22,479 nt of DNA from a virus. The stretch's first letter is position 1, and the number at the start of each line of letters is the position of its first letter. The stretch spans positions 1-22,479 of the IMG/VR virus record IMGVR_UViG_3300035698_013197; one strand, given 5' to 3'. A program made the translations under genes and the position numbers. Positions 13,594 to 21,015 of the stretch are shown here, in pieces. The notes under the pieces are model-generated. The model was not told the DNA's origin. It did no database searches and was given only the letters and a program-made list of their open reading frames with translations.

Positions 13594-14796
13594 TTATCCA
13601 CGGATAGAATCAGAAAAAACATCTCCGCTTTTCTTTTTGTCCTTCTGGACATCGGTATCAAGAGAAGTTTTGGTAACTCCAACTCTCTTCATAATGGCTT
13701 CTTGGGCTACGCCAAGTTTAGTAATTGCTTCATCGAAAGCTGTTAGACGTGCGTCTGCAGTTTCTTTAGCTTTTTTATCTACCTCTTCGGTTTCTTTTTT
13801 AGCTTTGTCTAATGCTTCCGCATCTTCTTTAGCTTTTTTATCAAGAACATCCTGCTCTTCTTTTGCTTTTTTATCTAAGGCATCTTTTTCTTCCTTAGCT
13901 TTTTTATCAGCTTCAACCTGTTCAGCTTTAGCTTTGTCTATCTCTTCTTCTGTCTGGAGTAAACCTTTTTTATTCAGAATTTCCATTGTGTCTTTCTGAC
14001 TTTTGGTTATCTCTTCCACACTGGCAGAGACGGCGGTTAATTTGTCTAGAACCTCTTTAAGTTCCATAGCGTCTGCCTCCTTACTACTGTTTTTTGTGTA
14101 ACGCTCTTCTGTTTCCAATATAATGTCATTGATAACTTTCTGAGCTTCTTTCAATTTCCTTAATCTCGAAGCAGAAATAATTCTGCCTGCTTTTTCTAAG
14201 ACATCCTGTCTTTTATTAGTTACCATTTCGGTACTCATTCTAGTTATATATGCCTGAAAGGTATCTATAACTTTACCTACCGTTGCCTCGGGTTCTTGTA
14301 AGTTATCATAGCCATATACCATATAAGCTAAGTTTCCTCTGAAATACAAAAATCCATCCGAAATAGCGGTTGCAAGAAGACCGTTCTTGAACCAACCAAC
14401 TATTTCTTCTTCGGTGAACTGCACACTATCTACATCATTTGAACTGGCTTTGTTAGTTTTTACCAGCTTTAGGGCAACATCATTTATCACACCTTTGAAA
14501 TCAGAAAAAGCTTCAGTTACTAACTTCTTCGTATTCTTAGTGTCTAGATAAATTGCATTCCAGATTTCCTCTTGTAATGAATCTACTGCTGCTTGGACAG
14601 CTTTAAAAACAAATATGCTCATAAAGCTTTTTTCACATTCTATTTCATCATAGAACTTCTGTTGCTGAGAATCTATCTCAATATCTTTCTGTCTTTTGAA
14701 GACAACTATTTCCGCATCTGGCACAGCAGGACGGTCAACTATCGCAATCCTGTCTACTTTCGTAGCATGCAGTTTGTATTTTGCCTTAGGACTCAT
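13594..14796 (-). CDS. Scaffold-like protein, C-terminal half of an XkdF-type protease-scaffold (400 aa)
   Basis: The N-terminus (KVDRIAIVDRPAVPDAEIV, residues about 13-31) is the linker seen in XkdF-type proteins between protease and scaffold. The C-terminal third (about 282-355) is a strongly charged coiled coil made of near-repeats of D-K-K-A-K-E-E-x-D, as in capsid scaffolds. The gene lies directly before the capsid gene. The start at 14796 is chosen because AGGAGG lies at ideal spacing; a frame extending to 14826 would begin inside inserted endonuclease DNA. The ribosome site and first codons lie inside the end of the endonuclease gene (11-nt overlap). Role: shaping the procapsid, then removal by the protease. 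Confidence 0.8.
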   Translation of the reverse strand: MSPKAKYKLHATKVDRIAIVDRPAVPDAEIVVFKRQKDIEIDSQQQKFYDEIECEKSFMSIFVFKAVQAAVDSLQEEIWNAIYLDTKNTKKLVTEAFSDFKGVINDVALKLVKTNKASSNDVDSVQFTEEEIVGWFKNGLLATAISDGFLYFRGNLAYMVYGYDNLQEPEATVGKVIDTFQAYITRMSTEMVTNKRQDVLEKAGRIISASRLRKLKEAQKVINDIILETEERYTKNSSKEADAMELKEVLDKLTAVSASVEEITKSQKDTMEILNKKGLLQTEEEIDKAKAEQVEADKKAKEEKDALDKKAKEEQDVLDKKAKEDAEALDKAKKETEEVDKKAKETADARLTAFDEAITKLGVAQEAIMKRVGVTKTSLDTDVQKDKKKSGDVFSDSIRG

Positions 14797-15463
14797 CTTT
14801 CTCCTCCTCGATATCTTCTCTTCCATTAAAAATTATACCCAACTGATTATAATTTAAATTAGCATGAATTCTCTTGTGTATACGTTCTGATGCTAAAACC
14901 ATTAGATTTTCAAGTCTATCATCATTAGGTATTTCATTTATATGGTGAACAATCTCAGTAGAAAGTAATTTTCTACCTATGTATCTTTCAATAAGAGGCC
15001 TATAATACCAAGGTCTCCTTTCTACAATATCACCTTTCCAACTAGAACTCTTTTCACCAATAGGTTGATTTTGTTGAATTAAACTCATTTTCTTTTTCGT
15101 TTCTTCTGAAACAATTCTACCTTTATTTGATTCACTAAGGTTTCTTTTATGTTCCTTAGAGAATATTCTTCCTTTTAAGGACTTACTTAAATTACGCTTA
15201 TGTGTGTCAGAAAGCCTTATTCCTTTACACCAAGATATTTTACCTTTGTTTCCCAAACCAATTTTCTTCTTTGTTTTTTCAAGACATTCTCTACCCATCA
15301 TTGTTTCTGAAATTTTCTTTTTCGTTTCTTCTGAAACAATTCTACCTTTATTTGCTATGCTAATAGACCGTCTACGTTCTTCTGAATCTTTTCTACCAAT
15401 ATTAGCTTTGGCAATATTAGCTTTATGTTCTTCCGTAAGTACTGAACCTTTTGGTCTACTCAT
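14786..15463 (-). CDS. NUMOD3/HNH homing endonuclease, inserted at a gene junction (225 aa)
   Basis: The N-terminal 125 residues are a string of about six NUMOD3-like DNA-binding repeats of the form G-R-x2-S-E-E-T-K-K-K-I-S. The C-terminal catalytic domain has STEIVHHINEIPNDDRLENL then ASERIHKRIHA, an HNH motif (H-H, N, H). These proteins nick or cut at a target and spread by gene conversion. The last 11 residues (REDIEEEKDES) are borrowed from the protease gene: a 17-bp direct repeat (14806-14822 and 15470-15486) flanks the insert. The ribosome site GAGG for this gene also lies within the repeat copy. A separate 43-bp internal duplication is present. Confidence 0.88.
   Translation of the reverse strand: MSRPKGSVLTEEHKANIAKANIGRKDSEERRRSISIANKGRIVSEETKKKISETMMGRECLEKTKKKIGLGNKGKISWCKGIRLSDTHKRNLSKSLKGRIFSKEHKRNLSESNKGRIVSEETKKKMSLIQQNQPIGEKSSSWKGDIVERRPWYYRPLIERYIGRKLLSTEIVHHINEIPNDDRLENLMVLASERIHKRIHANLNYNQLGIIFNGREDIEEEKDES
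14806..14822. repeat. 17-bp direct repeat, left copy, flanking the homing endonuclease
   Basis: The plus strand reads CCTCGATATCTTCTCTT, identical to 15470-15486. On the minus strand it encodes REDIE in both the protease gene and the endonuclease gene, in different absolute frames. The pair marks the probable insertion boundaries of a 664-bp unit. Confidence 0.85.
15087..15129. repeat. 43-bp internal direct repeat in the endonuclease gene (copy 1)
   Basis: This 43-bp stretch is identical to 15312-15354 and encodes NKGRIVSEETKKK on the minus strand. Perfect identity at the DNA level points to recent duplication or gene conversion among NUMOD3 repeats. Confidence 0.8.
15312..15354. repeat. 43-bp internal direct repeat in the endonuclease gene (copy 2)
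   Basis: Identical partner of 15087-15129. The other NUMOD3-like units in the gene are only similar at the protein level. Confidence 0.8.
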
Positions 15464-16388
15464 TATCTACCTCGATATCTTCTCTTACACCCGCTATTCT
15501 TACTGAGAAAGCTTTGTATTCACCTGAAAGAACCTTTTCCCATATTTCCAAGTCCTTAATATGTATTGCGCCGAACCATGTTCCTTTAGTTAACTTTTTA
15601 CCATAGTAATTTAAATTATCTTTCCAAGCAATACCGCTCTCAACAATGTCAGCAGTAATAATATTTTTATGCATCTCATCTATTGTTCTATACTCAGCAA
15701 TAAAACCATGAGCTACTTTCTCAATATCTTCTGCATTAACAACATCTCCGTCATGGTCTGCTTTATCTGGAACAAGGAATACACCATATACTATTTGTTT
15801 TTGTTTACTTACTTTTATTATCTCAATAGACTCTTCAGATACATCTTTCTCTAAAGATTTACCAACCATCATATTACCACAAGAAGGACAAGTCATTGAA
15901 CTGCAGGGAGTACCTTTATTATGTGCCATTGTATATCCACAAGAAGGACATTCACAATTATTTGCTCCTCCATCACCCTGTAATTCACCACCTGTTCCTT
16001 GTCCATCTCCCCTTGCTTTAATTAAACCAGTTGTATAAGGTTCAATTGCTTTATCTAATACAAAGGATTGTGAATTAGGTAGGTAATCTGCTGTAGTTCC
16101 ATCATCAAATGTTGCTAACAATTTTAGGAACTCAGGTATCTGGTCTATCTCAATTGGTTCTAAAGCAACTAGATGCTTTTCATGTTCTAGCATCCATTCT
16201 TTTGCTTTATCTTCTATCCAACCTTTATTTAATGCGAATATATAAGTTATATTCTTTTTGTCAGTCATACAATAAAGTGCTTTAATACCTTTCTCACTAT
16301 TTATTGTAATTGTTCTGACTCTATGCTTTGTGTGTTTTCCTTCTGACTCTGGTACTGGGATTCTAATGTTCTTTTCTACATCTGACAT
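15456..16388 (-). CDS. XkdF-like prohead protease with a zinc ribbon (310 aa)
   Basis: The C-terminal domain (about 195-305) matches XkdF/S78-like phage proteases: IVYGVFLVPDKADHDGD, DEMHKN with His240, DIVESGIAW, KGTWFGAIHIKD, and YKAFSVRIAG with Ser295. His240 and Ser295 are the probable catalytic pair. The middle holds CECPSCG and a second C-P-S-C-G (residues about 145-174), a four-Cys-type zinc ribbon. The enzyme would cleave scaffold and capsid N-termini during maturation. It ends VREDIEVDNE; without the inserted endonuclease it would end VREDIEEEKDES and overlap the scaffold start by 11 nt. The ATG at 16388 has AAGGAGA. Confidence 0.83.
   Translation of the reverse strand: MSDVEKNIRIPVPESEGKHTKHRVRTITINSEKGIKALYCMTDKKNITYIFALNKGWIEDKAKEWMLEHEKHLVALEPIEIDQIPEFLKLLATFDDGTTADYLPNSQSFVLDKAIEPYTTGLIKARGDGQGTGGELQGDGGANNCECPSCGYTMAHNKGTPCSSMTCPSCGNMMVGKSLEKDVSEESIEIIKVSKQKQIVYGVFLVPDKADHDGDVVNAEDIEKVAHGFIAEYRTIDEMHKNIITADIVESGIAWKDNLNYYGKKLTKGTWFGAIHIKDLEIWEKVLSGEYKAFSVRIAGVREDIEVDNE
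15470..15486. repeat. 17-bp direct repeat, right copy, at the end of the protease gene
   Basis: Identical to 14806-14822. It lies near the 3' end of the protease gene. Beyond it, the protease gets a new 4-residue tail (VDNE) from the insert, and the insert's ATG follows 7 nt later, using the GAGG of the repeat as ribosome site. Confidence 0.85.
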
Positions 16389-16404
16389 TTTTTGTCTCCT
16401 TATA

Positions 16405-16429
16405 ATTATAATATATTATATTTAAATAA
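16405..16429 (-). promoter_or_regulatory. Promoter-like AT-rich 25-bp repeat upstream of the protease gene (copy 2)
   Basis: Identical over 25 bp to 2902-2926. On the minus strand the 14-bp palindrome TATAATATATTATA ends only about 18 nt before the protease ATG, so any transcript would have a very short leader. It lies in the 65-nt gap after the 92-aa gene and could start a separate protease-scaffold-capsid transcript. Confidence 0.5.
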
Positions 16430-16453
16430 AAAACAAGTGTTATTTTTATCTTA

Positions 16454-16732
16454 CTAATCTATTACATTCAGTTTTGTATCAATTGTATAACCTAAGGTAA
16501 CAACTTTATCATAAAATACTGTTACCATATAATCTTTTGTTCCTGGCTCTATAATTTTAAAACCCGACCATTGTACTTTATTCTTCTTAACTCCCCCTGT
16601 ATAAATATTATAATTAATTCCAAATATTTTCTTAAATTCATTTCTCTTTGGTCCTGTGATAGCTATATAAGAATCATTATCATGTATCACAGTAGCAACT
16701 AATTTTTTATTTTCATATATTGTAGTTTTCAT
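16454..16732 (-). CDS. Small hypothetical protein (92 aa), candidate immunity or accessory protein
   Basis: The start at 16732 forms an ATGA overlap with the preceding 42-aa gene; an extended GTG start at 16762 has no ribosome site. The protein is rich in beta-type segments (TTIYENKKLVATVIHD, YMVTVFYDKVVTLGYTI), without signal peptide or membrane helix. No family recognised. It lies directly after the toxin-like MuF gene, the place where immunity genes are usually found in polymorphic toxin systems, so it is one of two candidates for that role. Alternatively it is a small head protein. Confidence 0.65.
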   Translation of the reverse strand: MKTTIYENKKLVATVIHDNDSYIAITGPKRNEFKKIFGINYNIYTGGVKKNKVQWSGFKIIEPGTKDYMVTVFYDKVVTLGYTIDTKLNVID

Positions 16733-16857
16733 TTCTTCTCTTCCTTCTTCTCCTGCAACCACTTTTTATATGCTGGGTCATAATCTATATAGTCCATTCC
16801 TGCCATATCTAATTCAGGAGTTCCAACAAAACGACCATCTTGTACTTTATCTGCCAT
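16729..16857 (-). CDS. Very small protein (42 aa) after the MuF gene
   Basis: The ATG at 16857 follows the MuF stop codon immediately and has an excellent ribosome site (GGAGGA, 7 nt spacing). The frame of 42 codons ends in an ATGA overlap with the next gene. The product starts MADKVQDGRFVGTPELDMAG and ends in a lysine/glutamate-rich helix (KKWLQEKKEEKK). No homologue recognised. Strong translation signals and coupling on both sides support it. It may be a small virion or toxin-partner peptide. Confidence 0.65.
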   Translation of the reverse strand: MADKVQDGRFVGTPELDMAGMDYIDYDPAYKKWLQEKKEEKK

Positions 16858-19392
16858 TTATAATTCCTCCAATACTATATGCCAATACTCAGCATCTGCA
16901 GGTGTTGTTTCTGAAACCAAATACTCTAACCCATCTCCTACTGTTCTTTTCTTAACTGTGATAACTTTATATTTTGAATTATTTAATGCAAGAACTTCTT
17001 GTTCTGCTGTTTTACTCATTAAAGCATCAATCCGTACTCCTGTCTTATTTTTTATAGTAAGTAATGCATTACTATGCCTTCCTGGTTCAAAGAAATGCTT
17101 AAGAGTAGCAGTTTTTTTATCAATAGTTGTTGATGCAAATGCTTCCATAGTATATGGTACATTCTTTTCCTGAGCATAAAGATACTTATTAATATCATCT
17201 TGCTGCACAAATCTTAATCCTCTATAAGTAGTACCTTTATATGGTTCAACATTTACTACTGCTGCTTCCATTGTATCTGTAAATTGTTTAGCAACTTCAA
17301 AAGTATCTTTAGTATTTTTCTGCCTCCACAACTTTAATGCTTTTGGGTCATTCCTAGCAACTTGATACCCTCGTATATCAACATAATCATGAGTACCCCA
17401 TCTATTAAAAGCACGCTTTGTACTGGGACTTAAAGAATCTTCCCACGCCTTTTGACTTAACTTCTTAGGTACTGGTGATTTTACATCAATTATTGGTATT
17501 GGCTTAACTAAAATAGCATCCTTTTTAATTATATTTTTCTCCATCCATGCTATTTTTTTACGAATCATCACACTTGTTTTTACTGGTAATTTGCCACCTG
17601 CCATCAATCTAAACATTTCACTAAAATCTTCTGACCACTTGTGTGAAGCATAATCAGTAACAAAATTCGCTTGAATTTTCATGGGCGCATCAAAAGAAGC
17701 GAAGTTCACATCTTTTGATTCCTTAAACAAACCTTTCCATTCATCTAAAGCTTTTGCATTGTCTAAATTATCTGAATACGTAAAATGATAATTATGTCCA
17801 TATTCATGTGTAAACAAATTTAAAACATCATCCGTTTCCATTCCTTCTCTCGTTACTGTCATGTAACCATCAGACAACTTATTCTGTTCACTTGTAAATG
17901 CACCTGCATTACCACCAGGATTAGGACCTATTTTAGAATTATATGTTTTACTATATTTTACATTTGGTACCAATTCACCAGATTTACTTACACCTAATTT
18001 TGCTAAATCAACATTTGCTTGTACTGAAGAATATGTATGCCTAACATCTCTCATCTTCTTTATTACTACTAATTCATTAAACTGCCCCTTGTTATCTGCT
18101 AATGCATCTTGCCACCAAGGTTGGTTCTTTACTCCATATCTTCTTTTCATATTACCTGTATAATCAGTAAGTAATCTATTTACATCTGCATCATCATAAA
18201 TATCATAACCTCTACTTGCATATCTAGATTCTATTCTATCCAGAGTTCCTATCTTTCCTGTGATTGGTTTATATGTTTGTTCCTTTCTAATTATATAACC
18301 TGCTTTACCAATATTAGGATTAGCAGGAACAGTTGTCACATCTTGTCCATGCCATGCTTCATCTTTAGAAGGTAACTCTGATTTAACAACTATCGGATTC
18401 AATGCACATCTACAATTAATAATTTCTCCTGCTGGACCTAATGGGTCATGAGGATGTAATAATAAATTACCATTACCCATATCAAAAAATTCTTCCATTA
18501 ATATTGCTGCTGAAGCACTAGCATAAGAATGACTAGTTCTAGTTTTATTATCATTTAAAGCTATCCACGTTTTCTTCTTTACATCATTCTTTTTATATGT
18601 TTCAAATCTTGTAATAGATTGTGCTGTTCTTGTTTCTGTTCTGGCAATAGTTCTAGCCCTATTCTTATATGTTTCTTCAAACATTCCTTTTATATTTTTT
18701 TCTACATCATAAGGGCTTAAACCTTTTTGCATATATCCATCATATAATTTACTTCTAAAATCCTTTAAGGTCTTCTGTCCTACTAATCCTGTTATCTTTG
18801 TTCCTCTATCTTTAAACTGTGCTATAATGCCAGGGTCTTTTAGATTGAATGCTATATTAAAACCTAATTGTTTTAAGGCCTCGTTACCACCAATTGCTGC
18901 TGCTTTCGGATACCAATGGTCAAATACTTTATCCATCTTCTCTGGCTTAACTGCTTTATCCCAACCTTTTATATGCTTATCTAATATTGCTTTTTCTTTA
19001 GGAAGCATCTTCTTTTCAATCAATACTAATTCATTCTTCTCTGTAACTACCAATTGTCTTTCTGGTATTTCTAATCCACATATATTACATTTAAAAATAT
19101 GAACCTTATCCTGAATAGGCTCATCACATCTACAAACTAATCTCTTCTCATATAATTCTGGATAATTCTTTTTACTATACACTTCAAGTTTTTTATAAAT
19201 GTTATTATCATTCATAAACTTTAAAGTAGCACGTTTCTCTCTTTGGAATTCTTTATACACACTATAAGTAAACTGAGCAAATACCTTCTTGGTCTTTATA
19301 CTTTCTGCCTTACTTAAACATACATGGTTCAGGCATTTCTTTTTTAGTAATTGCGTCACCAATCGTCTATTTAATATAATGTTATTACTCAT
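16858..19392 (-). CDS. MuF minor head protein with metalloprotease and ADP-ribosyltransferase domains (844 aa)
   Basis: Domains in order: a basic N-terminus with a Cys-rich zinc site (C87-x-C89 and C102-x2-C105); a phage Mu F/SPP1 gp7-like head morphogenesis domain (about 150-335, with RTIARTETRTAQS at 247-259, WIALNDNKTRTSH, and INCRCAL with C327/C329); a linker; a zinc metalloprotease domain with HEYGH (529-533) and SEDFSEMFRLM (587-597), which strongly recalls anthrax lethal factor (HEFGH and FAEAFRLM); and a C-terminal ADP-ribosyltransferase (about 660-835) with R724 in YRGL, S754-T-T in FAST, and E797-Q-E799. That is the R-S-ExE catalytic set. MuF proteins normally sit near the portal, so these domains could be delivered into the host with the DNA. 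Ribosome site AGAAGG. Confidence 0.85.
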   Translation of the reverse strand: MSNNIILNRRLVTQLLKKKCLNHVCLSKAESIKTKKVFAQFTYSVYKEFQREKRATLKFMNDNNIYKKLEVYSKKNYPELYEKRLVCRCDEPIQDKVHIFKCNICGLEIPERQLVVTEKNELVLIEKKMLPKEKAILDKHIKGWDKAVKPEKMDKVFDHWYPKAAAIGGNEALKQLGFNIAFNLKDPGIIAQFKDRGTKITGLVGQKTLKDFRSKLYDGYMQKGLSPYDVEKNIKGMFEETYKNRARTIARTETRTAQSITRFETYKKNDVKKKTWIALNDNKTRTSHSYASASAAILMEEFFDMGNGNLLLHPHDPLGPAGEIINCRCALNPIVVKSELPSKDEAWHGQDVTTVPANPNIGKAGYIIRKEQTYKPITGKIGTLDRIESRYASRGYDIYDDADVNRLLTDYTGNMKRRYGVKNQPWWQDALADNKGQFNELVVIKKMRDVRHTYSSVQANVDLAKLGVSKSGELVPNVKYSKTYNSKIGPNPGGNAGAFTSEQNKLSDGYMTVTREGMETDDVLNLFTHEYGHNYHFTYSDNLDNAKALDEWKGLFKESKDVNFASFDAPMKIQANFVTDYASHKWSEDFSEMFRLMAGGKLPVKTSVMIRKKIAWMEKNIIKKDAILVKPIPIIDVKSPVPKKLSQKAWEDSLSPSTKRAFNRWGTHDYVDIRGYQVARNDPKALKLWRQKNTKDTFEVAKQFTDTMEAAVVNVEPYKGTTYRGLRFVQQDDINKYLYAQEKNVPYTMEAFASTTIDKKTATLKHFFEPGRHSNALLTIKNKTGVRIDALMSKTAEQEVLALNNSKYKVITVKKRTVGDGLEYLVSETTPADAEYWHIVLEEL

Positions 19393-19435
19393 ACTATTAA
19401 ACCTTCTTACACACTTAATGCTTTAGTATCAGAGC

Positions 19436-20992
19436 CTATTTAGCATCTTTCACATCTTTCTTTCTTTGTTCTTCTTTTATTCTTTCATTTTTCTCTTCTG
19501 CTTCTTTCTTTTGGTCATCTGCTTCCTCATCTCCAGCCTTTCTTTCTTCATCACTAATTCCTGAGATAAGAGCCATATCTAATTCATCAACTCTACCACT
19601 TTCTATTCCTTCTTCTGTCACACCCATAGGAGTTAATCCAGATTTAATATATAAAAAGTCTCCACCTTTGTATGGGTCTAGACCTAAATCTCTTACTCTT
19701 ATTTCATTTGGTGATAATGCTCCCATTTCAAAATACATATTACTAATCTCAGAATTCTTTTTCATATCAGCAATATTAATATCTTGAAATTCTACTTGCC
19801 AACCTTTTATCTCAAAACCTTTTTTAATTATCAATTCATTAATAACCCACATAAACTGTTCTTGTCTTGGATTAATAACTGAATCTAAATAAATTCTATC
19901 TGTTGCTTCTGCTACATTTCCACCTAATGCTCCTGCCTCTACTATTCCAACTCTATAAGGAGGAGTATGATGTGCAGTTAATATTTCATCTCTGTTATCT
20001 TTATGGTACATCCTAAAAGATGCATCTTTAACGTCTACATTTAATTGCTTAAATTCTATTTCAGTACCTTTTGGTAATCCCATACTTAATGTTTTATGAT
20101 TACTACCTTTTAGTTCTGTTTCAAAATACTTAACTAATGCTTCTTTATCTTCCTTACTTAGATTGCCACCTTTTACTAATATTGCATAAGCAGGAATACC
20201 AAAGTTAAGAAAGAAATCAATATTATATTCTCTTTCTTTCATATCTCCAAACATTGCATAAAGGGCAGGAAGCCATTCAGGTAAACCATACAGTTGACTT
20301 CTCCAAGTATATTGTGTTATTGGTATAAGCTCGTTTGCTTGTTTTTCAAATGGTGTGTTTTCATCCCACCTACCAGTAACTCTATTTAATATTTCTGGTT
20401 CACCAAATACTTTAAACCATACATACTTCTCTCCAACCTTTTGAATAAGTCTTCTTCTATCTTTTGACCATCTGACAGTTGTAGCATTAACATGAAACAA
20501 TCCATTAATTATTCCACCTTCATCTGTCTTTATACCACGACTAACTTCAATATAACCATTACCACAACCTTCAAATTCTAAAAAGACTTCTTTTAACATA
20601 GTAGTTAAATCTTGTTTATCATTAACTTTATTAAAGAAATCTTTTAATATAGAATAGTTAGCATCCTTTTCTTTCTCAGGTTCTTCTTCCCCTTCTTTTA
20701 AATCATCTGCATTAAAGTTAATAGTATAACCAAGACCAACTGTATCTTGCTGTTTCACTCTAACACAACTATTATGAACCACACTAACTTCTGTCCAACT
20801 CATTAATCTTGCTAGATTATGTGGAGGCTCAATAATTTCAGGCGTCCATGCTGTTCCTTCAATCTGCTTAGACTCTGGAGCTATCTCATATTTCTCCAAC
20901 ACTTCTTTTGTCACATAACGACCAGTATTGGTAATTATACCTACCTTAACTTTCCTTTCCATCTTTGCATTCTGTTTTTTCTTTACTGCCAT
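19436..20992 (-). CDS. Portal protein, PBSX/HK97-like (518 aa)
   Basis: The dodecameric ring through which DNA enters and leaves the head. Recognisable segments are SWTEVSVVHNSCVRVKQQD and VGLGYTINF near the N-terminus, FLEFEGCGNGYIEVSRG-like wing strands, QLYGLPEWLPALYAM, and TAHHTPPYRVGIVEAG (about 336-351) followed by ATDRIYLDSVINPRQ, all typical of PBSX-type portals. The C-terminal tail of about 40 residues is highly charged (ADDQKKEAEEKNERIKEEQ). It lies between terminase and MuF as expected. The ATG at 20992 has AGAGGTG. Length is normal for the family. Confidence 0.9.
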   Translation of the reverse strand: MAVKKKQNAKMERKVKVGIITNTGRYVTKEVLEKYEIAPESKQIEGTAWTPEIIEPPHNLARLMSWTEVSVVHNSCVRVKQQDTVGLGYTINFNADDLKEGEEEPEKEKDANYSILKDFFNKVNDKQDLTTMLKEVFLEFEGCGNGYIEVSRGIKTDEGGIINGLFHVNATTVRWSKDRRRLIQKVGEKYVWFKVFGEPEILNRVTGRWDENTPFEKQANELIPITQYTWRSQLYGLPEWLPALYAMFGDMKEREYNIDFFLNFGIPAYAILVKGGNLSKEDKEALVKYFETELKGSNHKTLSMGLPKGTEIEFKQLNVDVKDASFRMYHKDNRDEILTAHHTPPYRVGIVEAGALGGNVAEATDRIYLDSVINPRQEQFMWVINELIIKKGFEIKGWQVEFQDINIADMKKNSEISNMYFEMGALSPNEIRVRDLGLDPYKGGDFLYIKSGLTPMGVTEEGIESGRVDELDMALISGISDEERKAGDEEADDQKKEAEEKNERIKEEQRKKDVKDAK

Positions 20993-21015
20993 TGTTTCAC
21001 CTCTTTGTATATTTA

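Noticed and set aside
13637-13999. Plus-strand open frame of 120 codons
   Set aside because: It is antisense to the repetitive coiled-coil of the scaffold; the Ser/Ala/Leu-rich repeats only mirror the K-A-K-E codons, and no ribosome site is present.
14797-14826. Longer start of the scaffold gene (MEEKISRRRK extension)
   Set aside because: These codons lie inside the inserted endonuclease gene; the ATG at 14796 has an ideal AGGAGG and matches the rebuilt ancestral junction.
15204-15506. Plus-strand open frame of 100 codons opposite the endonuclease
   Set aside because: It is a shadow of the NUMOD3 repeats on the other strand, without translation signals.
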